This document shows positions 1 to 13,117 of a DNA stretch of 64,000 nucleotides, in pieces. The DNA is taken from NCBI GenBank assembly GCA_903813345.2, contig CAIIXF020000012.1, positions 19,413,520-19,477,519 on the forward strand, read 5' to 3'. A model generated the notes under the pieces. It made no database searches. It was given only the letters and a program-made list of their open reading frames with translations, and had not been told where the DNA came from. This stretch comes from Owenia fusiformis. Its lineage: Eukaryota; Annelida; Polychaeta; Sabellida; Oweniidae. The position numbers and the translations under genes are program-made. Position 1 is the first letter of the stretch. Every line of letters begins with the position of its first letter.

Positions 1-690
1 AACTGCATGATGCATTTGCAATCTCAGTCAATGACACATATTTTAATATATCGCCAAATGAATCGCCACTCTACTACATTCTTTGTGTATTATCCAAATA
101 TAAAAAGATGATAAAATACGAACTGCATGATGCATTTGCAATCTCAGTCAATGACACCTATTTTAATATATCGCCAAATGAATCGCCACTCTACTACATT
201 CTTTGTGTATTATCAAAATATAAAAAGATGATAAAATATGAACTGTATGATGCATTTGCAATCTCAGTCAATGACACCTATTTTAATATATCCCCAAATG
301 AATCGCCACTCTACTACATTCTTTGTGTATTATCCAAATATAAAAAGATGATAAAATACAAACTGCATGATGCATTTGCAATCTCAGTCAATGACACCTA
401 TTTTAATATATCCCCAAATGAATCGCCACTCTACTACATTCTTTGTGTATTATCCAAATATAAAAAGATGATAAAATACAAACTGCATGATGCATTTGCA
501 ATCTCAGTCAATAACACCTATTTTAATATATCCCCAAATGAATCGCCACTCTACTACATTCTTTGTGTATTATCCAAATATAAAAAGATGATAAAATACA
601 AACTGCATGATGCATTTGCAATCTTAGTCAATGACATCTATTTTAATATATCGCCAAGTGAATCTTTATACTATTACACATAAAAAGATG
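1..690. repeat. 120-bp minisatellite abutting the last exon of the metallopeptidase gene
   Basis: Six head-to-tail units start at 1, 121, 241, 361, 481 and 601. The first may be cut by the window edge and the last is diverged. Units differ by only a few substitutions. The period is a multiple of three, so a repetitive plus-strand frame stays open (108-683), but nothing else suggests it is translated. The start of each unit (gatgcatttgcaatctcag and the bases after it) is also found at 718-750, inside the coding end of the neighbouring gene, so the array appears to have grown out of that exon. Confidence 0.93.
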
Positions 691-708
691 AAAACCTGAT
701 AAAAAAAA

Positions 709-3700
709 CTAACTAAATGATGCATTTGCAATCTCAGTCAATGACACCTTTTTCTTCAATAAATTGCCAAAGGAATCTTCAGCGAGTACAGTGAACTCCT
801 TCAAACTGTGTTGTGAGGATAGTCCAGCTATTTCTACAGCCTTCAGCTTGAATGTGATTGGTGGAATGCCAGAGAGGAACTCCCAATGATGAAAGACCAT
901 ACCATCGGGTACAGTACGCAGTTCAATAACTCGCAAACCTGAGCTAGAATGCAGCATATCCCTGAAACAAACAGTTTTTATGTCACTTTTTATCATTTTA
1001 TATCATAATCTTTGTTTATACAATGTCTACTTCTACTGCTACATTTATTTTTATCATTTCTTTTCAAAATTGCATATTTAGAAAACATAAGTCACATAGT
1101 TCATATGAACAAAATCACAGCATTTGAAGTTTCAATAGCAGACCAGATATACAAGGGACAATGTCAATAGTTAAAGGTTACATGTATGTGATGTGAAATA
1201 TGCCAATGAGTTCTGTCCATATAGGCAATAATGAAGGCAAATTTTCACTTCATAGTGACATAACTGATGGTATAACATACCTTTATTCCAATGGCTATTT
1301 TGTATCAATGATGTCACACATCTGTGTACAAGTAAAATTTGGTAGAAATGAAACATGATGTCATAATATTGTCATGGTTATTAAGGAAAGCGGACTATAC
1401 CGCCTGTATTGCCCTCCTACTTTTCCATAGACTCTCATACAAATGCTTCGCTAGGTGTGTAATACACATCCATATAGCCAGCTTTACATTTTAACAATGA
1501 AAACCTAATCGCAGATGCACAGATATGTGTCTCAAAGTAGCCATGAGAATTAAGGTACATGTACATGTAAATCACCTGTTAAGTGACTACGATATAAAAT
1601 ACGCCTTCATTTTTGACAACATATTAGCCTACCAAGGTCAATCTTTATTGGCAGAACTCAGTGGCATACTTCCCGTTGTAATTACAAACATGCAACCTCT
1701 AAAATCTAAATAGTGACACTTTACCTTGCCCTACGAGTTGTTCAAAGTAGAATGGATTCTTTTTAGAAATAAGAATATCTTGAATATCAGTGATGTTATA
1801 ATACAAAGCTTACCCCTGAAATGTTGGCACTTTATCAGGATCATCAGGGTGGGGAGGATTCAACCACCTGCAATAAAAAATAAAATATAAAAGACAAAAT
1901 AACACAATAACTATAGCTTTAGTTTTACAACAAATGAATTGTATGTAAAGAAGTCTGGTATATTTAAGACAGCTATGATTTTGGCACACAAATCTGCAAT
2001 AGTTATGAAGATTTTAAGAGGGCATAATTATTGACAAAAAATCACCACCTGGTAAGCAAATGGTGAGACATATGAAGCAATTTGCTAATAAAACCATGGC
2101 CAATTGCTGATATCAGACACTGAACATCAGTCACTAAAAAGGCTGGCTTTAAAAATATGCCACAACCTGACTTATAAAGCAAAATACAATGGCAGCACAA
2201 TGACTTAAAGACTAATATAAAGGGTGTCCCGAAAGTATGCCCCCCCCCCCTAGGCAGACATATTCCAGTGTCCTCATAGTATGTCTCATATATCATTTTA
2301 AAGCTTATCCAAAGTTACATTGATCTGCCAAGTATCATGGTTTAACTCCCAAGTGGGAAAAAGTTATAGTCATTTTAAAAGTTAGTGTTTTGTCAAAATA
2401 AAGTCCAATTTTACTCCACATTACTAGTCAATGAGTCCCCCCTTGGCCATGTTAGCAGCACCAATTATTTTCAGATATGACCTTAAAAGCCCTTCAAATA
2501 GGGGTGTGGAATTTTATAACCCTCTTAAAACCTGTTAAGGCACTTTAGAAGAGTTTCCTTAGAGTTTCTACCCTCACCATTCTCTTTTTCCAACTCAATA
2601 TCCATCCGACCCGAAAAGAATTGCTGCTGTTACGATGGCCCGGAAGGACACATTGACTAGTGATTTGGTGTAAAATTGAACTTCATTTTAACCGAACACT
2701 AAATTTTGAAATGCCTGTAATTTTTTCACATTTGAGAGTTGAACCATGATACTTGGTGAATCAATGTAACTTTGTGTGAGCTTTAAAATGATATATGATA
2801 CATACTATGACGACACTGGTATATGTCTGCCTAGGGGGGAACATACTTTCGGGACACCCTGTAGTACATGTTGTGCTGTTTATGGGACATACTTATGATA
2901 AGCAAGAACTACTGCCGATGACCTATACCAGTGTGCCCCACCATCTTCATGAGATGGGTCAATCTTGGATGTCATACACACAGTGCCCTCTGGTGGTGTT
3001 TTAGGCAACATGGCTGGCCGTGGTGATGGAGAACTTGCTCGACTTGATGAAGGTGAACTAGAAACTGATTCTACAATAACAAAACATGAACTATCTAAAT
3101 ATAAAAGTGGAAAAGTGTTAACTATTGGAAGCAATGGAAATTACTAAGGGTTTAGAATTGTCTAAGTTCATTGGAACTAATATAGGGCATACATCTCCAA
3201 AATCATTACCATGCTGGATAATCAAAGAATTATTCCAAAATAAAGTCATTTACTGTTAACATATTACGAAAATAGACATGATACAGAATGCAAAAGATTT
3301 TAGAAGCTAATCTCATCACTAGTACCTTTGTATTTCCTGCCCTTTGAAGAAATGTGATTGCATATGAAAACTGTATTTACACTGATCACTCAATTAGTAT
3401 ATTCTATGAATTTATACTGAGAAGATGAATCTGAAATATTATTCTTAGAACAGTTTTCTGAAAGATGTTTTGAACGACTTAACTTATATTAATTAAAGTG
3501 GCAGTAAAGAATATTGAGAGTGTAAAATGTCCGAACCAATCTAAAATTGATGTATTTTACTTTAGCAAAATTATGTTAAAGGAGGAGGGTCTATTGATAT
3601 ACGATTGCTACCTCAAAATAATATGACATACAATGTGACCATGAATAAATTACAAAAGACACTTGGCCTATTCGACAATATACAAAGACTAACTGTCAAG

Positions 3701-6700
3701 AGAGAAATAGTGCAAAATAATGACAATTTGTCAATCGGCAGGATTATCCAAAGTGAATCTTTTGCAATATTTCCCCCAAAAGTCATGTGACCATAAATAA
3801 GCTAATGAACAGCCAGATATCATACAATACAACATACTTGATTGACCAATGGAGGTGCGCCTAATTTGAGATGTAGAAACATGGCCACAAGGAAACACCT
3901 TTGTCTCAGTGACCATTTCCCCTCCACTCAGTTCCTTGGACACTGTTTTACGCACTTCACTCCCATCATATTCCCGTATTGTCATGGTTTCCCGTTGCTC
4001 TGTTGACAGACGGAGGAACCCGGTCTGTACTTGAACGATAAGTGGTGGTGGTTTTGTTGTTAATTTCACTTCTAGTCTCTGGAATGCAAATAAAGGAAAG
4101 CTACTCCAAGATTTTAATATTTAAGGGAGCATTTCAAAAGATTGATATCATAAAATTAATTTTATTTGAACAGTTATGGAGGAGGGGGTAATTAGCCTTT
4201 AAAGAAACTTTCCGACATTGTTCCCAGGAATTTCATTTGAGCAAATTTTGTTGGATATAAACTAAGGATTCTACAGTGAGATTCAATTTTTGAATGTAGA
4301 TGTCCAGGATACTCTTTAAATATAACCATAATGTAATATGGAATACTAAACTATATCACATATAAAATTGTTAAGAATTTGCAACAAATATTCAATAAGG
4401 GTTATTTTACATAATGGTACTGGGAGTGAGGTTTTAAATACATTTGTAAAATGCAGATATACAACAGGCATCTTAATAAAAATAAAATACATTGTAGCTC
4501 CTTCCCTAATGAAATTTTCTTTGTACTTTCACTGTTGACATTTTGACACACTCCCTAAGTGCAGGGGTAAGAATTTCTCACGACAGACTTTAAATGAAAA
4601 CAACAGGTAAAATTAATGGAAATCATAGATTTAATATGGAAAAGTTGAAAAATCCCTGAAAAACAACAGGCGATTTTGTGAAAACAAACTGGTGAATATT
4701 GCATGTTGCCTGCTGCTAATGAAACCCCTGTAAAAGTTCTTGATCATTATAACTCATTTCATAAAATTCCTGACATGCTCTTTTTAAAATAACAATGGAT
4801 TTATAAAGGTAATGATAAAAAGAAGTGTTTACCTGTCTAACTGGGCTGCTACAGGGAGTTATCCTCCGAGGACTACTACATGGTGTCAGATGTGGTGTAG
4901 AAGTTGGCACAATAAACACTCGATAGAGATCATCAAACCCTCGGGCCATAATTCCTGAGGGGTTATGGGCCAGGTCAAAGGTATGCCCAAGCTCATGGAG
5001 AGAGGAACCGAGGCCAGTGGAATAGTTAGCCCAGTAGTAGCCCCTAAGGATAAAATGTATGGAGATTATCATATAATATACTTAATTATGATGAGGATGG
5101 TTAAATGTATGGTCCAAAACTATGCTCTAGCTCATTAAGAGAGGAGCCAAGGCCAGTGGAGTAGTTAGACCAGTAATATCTTGAAGTTAAGGCAGTGTTC
5201 TCCGCTCATTGAAATCACTGAGGTGCAGACCACCTCCATGTTTTTTCATAAAACCAGAAGGCTCATCAATTCAATTCAATGTGCCCCCCAAAATATTACA
5301 AAAAGGCAATCCAAAAATTAAAATGTTGCACAAAAATTTCAAATGTAACATGAAAAATTACAAAATCATAAAATTTTGCAAAATAAGTTACAAAAGTCTG
5401 AAATGTTGCATGAAAAGAAATCTTCCACACAAAAACATCCTGGGGAGAGCGCTTTAAGGTATTAATGGAGATAACCATTTTCAGTTTTGAAATGACAAAG
5501 AATCATTACAAAGGTACAAGAAATTATCCAGTTAAAATCATACTTTCTGAATGATGTCTATAAATCAATACACTTTTACTAATTACCCAGTGGAAGTTCC
5601 AATACATCACATTTTCTTCTGGGAAATCATGCAGATTAATAGCTTAATACTATCTATGTTATGATCAATAGTACCTCTGCTACAAAGCATTATTAAGCTT
5701 GCTGTGGATTGTTGCTTTTTAATGTCACTATATGGTATGGTTTTTACAAATATAAAACTAACAAGGCAATAGCATGCAAAATGTCACCACCTGTCATTTG
5801 TTACAGATGCCAACTGCGGGATTCCGAACATTGAACACCAATGGCCAAACACCATCCAGAAAAAAGTTGGAGTCTATAACAAAATGACACCACTTCTGTT
5901 GGTGACATAACGTGAGGTCATATCTTTTGAAGAATGATATACAAGGGTTTACCTTTGAAACCATTTTGATGATTCCTGTATCATACTATCTAAATATGAT
6001 GTTCAATTTAGTAAATAACCCCATCATAGATGTGAATATGTGCAGATTGAGTAAGAATTGTCAAACAGGGCACTCTTAACATCTGACTGCCAGTCATGTC
6101 TAATAGAATAATGAGAGGGCCAGTTACTTTAAACATGTCGGACATATTATGTGTTAGTCAATCAAAAGGTTATGCCTTTTGGATCCTCTATGGGGTTCTC
6201 TGGGCGTCCTCACACACAGAAATTATGTAAGAACATTATTATTGCAATGTCATAATAATAAACATGCTATAAGTGAGTTGTGAAATCTCTCTATTATCTA
6301 TGCCTCCAAAAAAGTACTGTTCATATATTTATAAGTAAAATGGTGAGTTTTTTACTTCATTTGAACGTTGATATGAATTCTTTACCTGTAAGCACTATCA
6401 TCCATGAGTTTAGTCTTATCAATCTTCTTGTTGTTTGTGAAGCACTTCGTGAGATGTTCTAGCTTGTGTGCCCAGGTGTGCATTGTGGCTGTTCCAAACA
6501 GTGCCAACCCTCCTCCACCTGAATAACAGCAGACAGCACATATGGTGAAATTTTAAATCGCAAATCTGTGCTAATTTATTTCAACACTCATTTTTATTAG
6601 GGATATCAGCAATTGGACCTGTGACACCATATTCTTTGTTGATTTGCAGACTGAAGTGCAACTTAAAATATGAAAACCATATTCATCAATTATTGGTGAT

Positions 6701-7983
6701 CGTAATCTTAAAATCCTAAACACAGATCTACCTTAAACACCTTAAAATGATTTACAATAACTTACCCAAGGCAGCATAGGCTTTGGTGCATTTGATGATT
6801 TCTGAATGTGATGTGGGAATGATGCCAGATGATGGTGGTGTATAACGAGTGAATGACATAAATGCAAACCATTTATAATTCTCCTTATTAGGGAATCCTA
6901 AAACAAAGGAATTAACATTGTAAATAAACTTCAATATGGAAATACAGGACCACATAAAATGCCATTTTTATGTAAGTTCATTAAATAATCACACCTTTGG
7001 AATACACTAAACTTGTGCAAAAGAGCACAATAAGGTGGGCTCATATGGTGCAAAAGGGTGAATCCGGGTGATTTCTCGAACACAAGGCAAAACAGGAGCA
7101 ATTTGTAATGGTGTTTTACCAGCATGGACTTCATAAAATGGATATGAACACCAAGCAGTATATTGTAGTTTACATGGATGTCAGTTTTCAGATATTGTTG
7201 ACAGACAGATGGACAAAGATAAGAAAGATTTTATTTATACAAGGTCTGATCCAGGGTTTTCATTAACGCTGTTTTGACGCATAGAGGCAAAAATTTAATC
7301 CTGGGAAGGAAACAAATTCTGATTTTGCATTCACTTGGACGCAGAAAAAAGCAGTTTTCCTACAAGTCATTAATCTCAAACTACAAAATCTCACAAAAAG
7401 ATAATTTCTTACCTGAGCATATTATTTCCTTTGCAAAGTAGACCCAGAGATCATAAGCTGTCATGGAATGAACTTCTGCTAGTTTTAACTTCGTTGTAAA
7501 TGTATGACATGCAACCTTTCCTGTACTGTCCGTGACTAGTTGAAATGTCTTCCTGCCAAACCCCTGCTCTTTCAACTTCTCAGCAGTGAAAGTTTGTAAC
7601 AATTTTGCATTTAAGATTATTTTTCGTTTTGCAATTGAGATGTCATTGGGTTGGTCTTCATCTGCTTGAAAATGGCCTTCGTCATCAGAGCATATGATAT
7701 AAATTGGTAGTACAAACTTGTTGAACTTAATCTGCTTGTAAGTTAAATCCAACGTCAGTGTGGAATCTGCATATTCCAAAAGCACATGATTTAATCCAGG
7801 ACGCAGCTCCACAAATGCTTTGAACAGACCTTCAACAATTGGCCATGTTATTTTCCGTTTATTTTCAACTGTATACACGCACACAACAGCAGCTCGACAG
7901 GGCTGTTTGACATCACCTTTGATGAGAGCTAATGAGTATGTCAAAACGTCCCCATGCTCTAAATTCGTAACCTTTATATCCAT
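709..7983 (-). CDS. Putative zinc metallopeptidase, YIL108W/PF12044-like (metzincin-type motif), 8 coding exons, 590 aa
   Basis: Exons in transcript order are 7413-7983, 6766-6897, 6386-6518, 4833-5043, 3838-4078, 2893-3070, 1814-1867 and 709-961. Every join keeps phase and uses GT..AG sites, and the total is 1773 nt including TAG. Residues 295-305 read HELGHTFDLAH. This is HExxH with a third His at the metzincin spacing, and Asp sits where metzincins usually have Gly. It is followed by GIMARGFDD, which resembles a Met-turn. The N-terminal 190 residues, a GGGLALFG segment and the C-terminal YHKWLNPP...VIELR segment fit, by eye, the fungal/invertebrate putative peptidase family that includes yeast YIL108W. 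Its substrate is unknown. I see no signal peptide, so it is probably cytosolic. The start chosen is the only upstream Met of a long open exon. A non-coding 5' exon may lie between 8.0 and 8.8 kb. Gene structure is firm; family assignment is moderate. Confidence 0.82.
2220..2861. mobile_element. MITE, TIR family AGGGTGTCC, copy 1 (642 bp, TA-flanked)
   Basis: The ends are inverted repeats of roughly 120-150 bp. The left end agggtgtcccgaaagtatg matches the complement of the right end catactttcgggacaccct, and homology continues inward. TA occurs immediately outside both ends (2218-2219 and 2862-2863), as expected for a Tc1/mariner-type target duplication. There is no coding capacity. It lies in an intron of the metallopeptidase gene. 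A related copy is at 15523-16145. Confidence 0.85.
5101..5179 (-). pseudogene. Decayed duplicate of the HELGH active-site exon
   Basis: About 136 bp upstream (in transcript direction) of the active-site exon 4833-5043 is a second, diverged copy of its first ~23 codons. An AG acceptor lies just before 5179 and the reading phase is the same. It reads RYYWSNYSTGLGSS and then NELEH in place of HELGH, and ends in TAA at 5103-5101 with no donor in between. The first zinc-binding His is lost. If it were spliced in, the protein would stop before the catalytic domain is complete. It is most simply a dead tandem exon duplication, though a poison exon is possible. Confidence 0.75.
5782..5913. repeat. 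Short dispersed element with TGTCACCACC...GGTGGTGACA ends
   Basis: This is a ~130-bp sequence bounded by inverted tgtcaccacc and a slightly diverged gttggtgaca. It has internal ttgttacagatgcc and caacac/caccatcc blocks. Related copies lie at 34733-34835, 45505-45635 and 49085-49192, with a bare end at about 47915-47945. It is a small MITE or SINE-like family specific to this genome. I see no pol III boxes that would decide between these. Confidence 0.65.
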
Positions 7984-7999
7984 GATGACATAGCATCAT

Positions 8000-8884
8000 G
8001 GCTCAAATAATGCCCAGTAGTTGGTGAAGTATATGTTCAGGCATTTCATCAGAGATGTAAAGAACAGTATTGCACATACATGTATTTGTAATGTCTTAAG
8101 AATTACTGTAGAAATAAAGATGTAATTTAGCTAAGTATGAGTCACATTCTGTACTCAAATCATGGATCGATCTTATTCTATGGTAAATCTGAAAATAGAA
8201 AACGAGAATACATGTAGTCCAATTCATTCAGTTAAATCTACAATCTAAAAACGTATATTGCAATGAAAATTTATCAAACTCCATGCTAGTCTTCAACATA
8301 TCACTGCGGTGGGAATATTGAATATCCTAAGCATGGCAACTTCGTAATAAACAATTGACGTGATTGGTTCTTGTCTCATGCTGGTGTCGCGTGATTGTAA
8401 AATCTATCTGTAAATTCAAAAAGTTGGGAAGTTGCACACCCTTCTCTTGAAAGCTCATGATCTAGACAAGATAATTGGTTAGATTGCGCGTATTAACACA
8501 CATGGTAATTTCTTCATCTGCCCGCCGCAGTGTCTATTCTGAGTCACTCACACTCACCGTCACACTGTGACACTCCTTCTGAGTTTGTCAAATTATAAAT
8601 CTAGGTCCCCTAATCTAAACTAAGCTGTTTGTTCTGTAAAATGCAAAATCTTTACTGACCTTGGTATTAATTATTAAGTTCAAACTTAGATATAATAATG
8701 TTTACACTCACCTCAAATAGATGGAAAAACAGCTGTTGTATTAATTTTTGAAAATTTATGTTTGTATTTTCTCGGTGGGAACATCTACGTAAGTTAGAGG
8801 CGCTATAGCGAGATGTTACAACAAATTAGCGAACGTATTTTACAATTACACTAATCTAGCGAACGTATAAAGATATACAAACGC
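8000..8884. promoter_or_regulatory. Likely upstream/promoter region of the metallopeptidase gene
   Basis: This is the stretch between the metallopeptidase start codon (7983, minus) and the small plus-strand ORF at 8908. It holds several GT-rich and CG-containing patches (8330-8480 and 8500-8580) and a repeated tagcgaacgtat motif (8827 and 8858). No TATA box or initiator is clear enough to place a start site. The promoter call rests only on position. Confidence 0.3.
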
Positions 8885-8907
8885 GTGTGGACGCGTGAGG
8901 AAGACAT

Positions 8908-9003
8908 GACAAAACAAGAAAAGAGGAATTCAATTACCCAAATGCGAGTAAGTGGTTACCAGTTTCATCACCAGGTGGCTGATTCGGGTCAATTAACATG
9001 GCA
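8908..9003 (+). CDS. Possible short first exon, divergent from the metallopeptidase gene
   Basis: An ATG at 8908 opens a plus-strand frame (MTKQEKRNSITQMRV...) that reaches a plausible donor CAG|GTATATAAG at 9003/9004. A second strong donor, GA|GTAAGTGG, lies at 8949. No downstream exon was recognised. The position and composition would suit a divergent first exon, but it could equally be chance. The product is unknown. Confidence 0.2.
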
Positions 9004-9069
9004 GGTATATAAGAAAGTTCCCTTAAACTTGAATATTATCAATTTAAGTGGCTCAATTTTCATATAACC

Positions 9070-11490
9070 CTTATGTGTCTGATTTACTCGAGTCTCTAGC
9101 TTACAGCTAGACGAAACTTCATTGATTTCGTATGTACTGTGCTACACGCACCTACACGCACCTAGAACTCATTTTTAATAAATTTTATAAATATTTTTAA
9201 GAATATTAATCATATTTAGGATGAAGCGTTGCTTGTCTGGATTTAGATATTTCAAAATTTCATTTCGGAGTTTTGACACATGGTGAAATTTTCTTGCTGT
9301 AGCTAAAAATGGCTTCCGGTTCTGGACGTGAATAACATTTGAAATTATTCTCGCTTAAAAAAATCAAATATAACAATAGATTCAGACGGGGATGTGAGCT
9401 GATGTTCTTCAAATCTATACATAAAGGTATATTTCATATTATTATGCCATATTTACTGTGCGTGTGACACAATGATTTACAATATTTATAATACTAAGGC
9501 AGCTCAATCTTCCTCCTCAAAGCCGGAATATAGAGAAGGCTTTGGACCGAAGTAATGTCTGATACTTATACTAATGAAAATATGTCCAGCAAAGCAAAAT
9601 ATTATCTGTCCACTAAAAGAAAAGATATTTCATTTTTTGTGATTTTATAGCATAGGGTCTATGGGGAATCTCCCCGAGCTAGAAGTCACATTTTCAAAGA
9701 AAATAATTTTTCAAAGTTGATTAACACTTTTTAAAACCACATTTCTAGATGTAATTTTACACGTAGATTTCAAATATGATATTACTTTGACCAGGGGTGA
9801 GTTTTCTTCTGTGTTTAACGTCGCAAACTAGAGCGATTTGGACAATGAGCTTTCGCCCACGATAGTGCCCACCAAGATGTGGCGTGATAACCTCGCGCGT
9901 ATCAAGATTGATCCATTGGATTCTCGAAAAAAATTGTACTACCCTTGAGAAAATTACTTCTTATTTCATTATTATTGGGAGATATATAGAATGTTATATA
10001 CGAGCATGGAGCTATTGAAATTGGGTTTCTAAATCATTAACATTCGTAATATAGTATTCAACTATTACACAAATATCATTGTTTAAAGACGAGAAATCAA
10101 ATTCGCCGACATGTTTGTTTACATTGACAACACTTACTTTAACGATAAATTAGACCCCTTTAACATGAAAAAATAATTTCAATCTTTTTTGATTCAGAAA
10201 GCCCACATCATAAGCTTATTTTTTCGCTAAATAATAATAGTATTCGTCTCCTAGTTTTCTTCATCCAGCCAATAACAAAATTATTTTTCGATTTTCCGGC
10301 ATTTTGTATTGGTCTTTGACGGAGAATTAGAAGTACCTTCTTTAGGTTGAATCGGCCAAAACATACTGTAATACATTGGAAACAATCACAATCGCGATAA
10401 CATGAATGAAATTCATCATAATATTCAAGGTACACGACGAAAAATATCAATTGCGTACATTATCGGACAGACTTTTCGTTTGCCGTCAGGTTCGTTTTTC
10501 ACAATAGGGTTGTCCATTGGATGCGTTTTCGTCTAGTGTGTATATGACGTTTTTACCGGGATAAACAAGGAGTATGAACTAGATGGATCCATTGGTCTCT
10601 CCAGTCTTTTGAATGAAAAGTGAAACATCAAAGGATGTAACTTATTACTATTCTGGATGAGTATATGCTGATTTTTTCTATATTTAACTGATCCGCCCTT
10701 TATTCTCAGGTTATCCAATATCCATCTACACTCCACTCCAAGTTTTGCAAACTTCCCTATTAGATTACTCTATGGTTGATTTTTAACATAACATGCAATG
10801 AACACTTTAAATAAGCAATGCGAACACTTTAAATAAGGGTGCCATTGTTTACTAGCTAAGTCTTCAGTTCAATTTGTGGATATTATCATACCTCATATGT
10901 TATCTTAAGGGATATGTTTCTTGAAAAAGCATAGTTTTGACTTTGGAGACATATAACTTTATAAAACCTGAAAAATTATATCAATTTTTTAAAAAAAATA
11001 AAGTTTGTTAAAACATTTTTGGTTTACATCTGGATGACAATTTTTAAAAATGAATTTAATTTGCCATCAATTTGCAATCTTTTGTATATAAAATGAGAAA
11101 AAATGAAGTTATACTAGGAAATTATATCAGTTTAGATTTCCAGCCCAAGCAGTTGTTCAAATTAAAGCCAAACTTTTGAAGGGGAGTGTAAGTCTTGGCA
11201 GCACTTTGGTTTTGATTATCATCTGATTTTACAAGCTGATTTTACTATCTTGTCAGTTGTCATTGTCACTATATCTCTGTTATAATGATGTAAGTGTAAA
11301 AACAATCATTTTACAAGTTTTTAAGGTTAAAGTTCGACTTCTTTATTTTTCTTTATTTTGATTATTCCTCACATAGGTAAAGGTAGAATCAGATCAAGCA
11401 ACAAACAATCTTTACTTATATTGTTTCAATTCTAGAATATATTTGGGTTGCATATGTATCTCACACTTTATTCAAGGAAAACTAAGATTA
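9070..11490. other. Intergenic, nothing recognised
   Basis: This is AT-rich sequence with no open frame longer than about 80 codons that resembles a protein, no paired inverted termini and no tandem array that I could see. Confidence 0.5.
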
Positions 11491-11497
11491 TTACATA

Positions 11498-13117
11498 CAG
11501 AGTGAGCCAAAAAAAGGTAACCCAAACAAATGTATGTAAATAACTCAGTCATTCAGCATGGGCTCAAAATCATATTTGGCACAACTAAACCTTAATCAAT
11601 GTCATTGGTCTGTCCCTTAGAGTCACGATTTTATGGTCATCTACAAAACATGGTCCAAATGCCGAAATGACTGACTGGACATAAATCCCACCAGCTTTTT
11701 ATCTTTGGGTCTATTTTTTCTACACTAACAACCCTTGAAACATTGAAACAAGAGATAAGAAGGAAGATGAGAGCCATAACACAAAATGTTTATGCTTGTG
11801 TTGTGAACAAGACTACGCCCAATATGTTCAAGTTGGCCTCCAGACTTGACGCCCATATTTTATGGCATGTTTTGTAAAATGGCCATAAAATCATGACCAC
11901 TAGAGATACAACCAGAACAACGGCAACGCTAAAGCGTAGCGAATACCATCGAACACCCATGAATGGCATTTTTACAAACAAAGTATATAGCAAAAATGCC
12001 AGCCATTTTTCAAAATGGCCACCTTCTACCAAAAGTGTCATTAGACCATGTGCCATACTTATAGTATTCACATACCAAATATGAACAAAATCACTCCACT
12101 ACTTTTCAAGTTATAGTAATACTTTAAAATGGTGGCCATTTTTCAAAATGGCCACCTTCTACCAAAAGTGCCATTAGACAGTGTGCCGTGCTTATATTTA
12201 ATTTAATTATTTATTTACCTGTATTTAAACAGAGTGGTTTTACAAACATATTTACATTTGGTAACATCACACAATTAAATAAAAAGCTTCCATTTTAAAT
12301 GGATGAATACTGTTTATGTTTTATAGGACATTGGTTCTTTCAAGAGTGTCTTTATAATGTAATAATCAACTGTCCAACGTATTCTTTCAGAATGTTTGAT
12401 ATAGTATTCACATACCAAATATGAACAAAATCGCTCCACTACTTTTCGAGTTATAGTAAAATACGTTAAAATGGCGGCCATTTTGAAAAATGACCGCCTT
12501 CTACCAAAAGTGTCATAGGACAGTGTGCCATGCTTATAGTATTCACATACAAAATATGATCAAAATCGCTTTACTACTTTTCGAGTAATAGTAAAATACA
12601 TTAAAATGGTGGCCATTTTTCAAAATGGCCACCATCTACCAAAAGTGTCATAGGACAGTGTGTCATGCTTATAGTATTCACATACCAAATATGAACAAAA
12701 TGGCTCCACTACTTTTTGAGTTATAGTAAAATATGTTTAAATGGTGGCCATTTTTTAAAATTTTACATATTGCACCTAAATTACTGTAAATTCGGCACTT
12801 AAATGGCCGCCATTTTGAAAATCAGCTTTCAAGCAGACATTCTACTCCCATAGGGTATATGTGTACAAAATATGAACAAAATCGGGCCAACGGTATTTGA
12901 GTTATTGCCCGGACGGACTGACGTATGTACGTACGGACGGACAGACGGAAGGAGGCGCTCCCTATATCCCTCCGAACTTTGTTCGATGGGATAACCACTG
13001 AAAACTTGGTATACTAATACATTGGACAAGGCTTGTTGTGCAAAATATGACACTAAACCCATGCAAGGTGACTGAGTTATTGAGATTTGTTTTGGTTACC
13101 TTTTTTGGCTCACCCTG
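11498..13117. mobile_element. 1.6-kb TIR element (CAGRGTGAGCCAAAA ends) with an internal minisatellite
   Basis: The left end cagagtgagccaaaaaaag and the complement of the right end cagggtgagccaaaaaagg pair for about 90 bp, continuing through an actcagtc block and a tttggcacaac block. TA is present outside both ends (11496-11497 and 13118-13119). The interior at 12000-12800 holds about five copies of a ~131-bp unit containing aaaatggcggccatttt and ccaaatatgaacaaaatcg. A ~210-bp foreign segment interrupts it at about 12190-12400. No transposase is present. A shorter relative lies at 43875-44372. Confidence 0.8.

Noticed and set aside
108-683. 191-codon plus-strand frame made of a 40-residue repeat
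   Set aside because: It is a by-product of a 120-bp tandem repeat whose length is a multiple of three. There is no promoter, splice context or non-repeat portion.
11790-12084. Frames of 63-93 codons in the 1.6-kb TIR element
   Set aside because: They have no transposase motif and overlap the internal minisatellite and unique filler.
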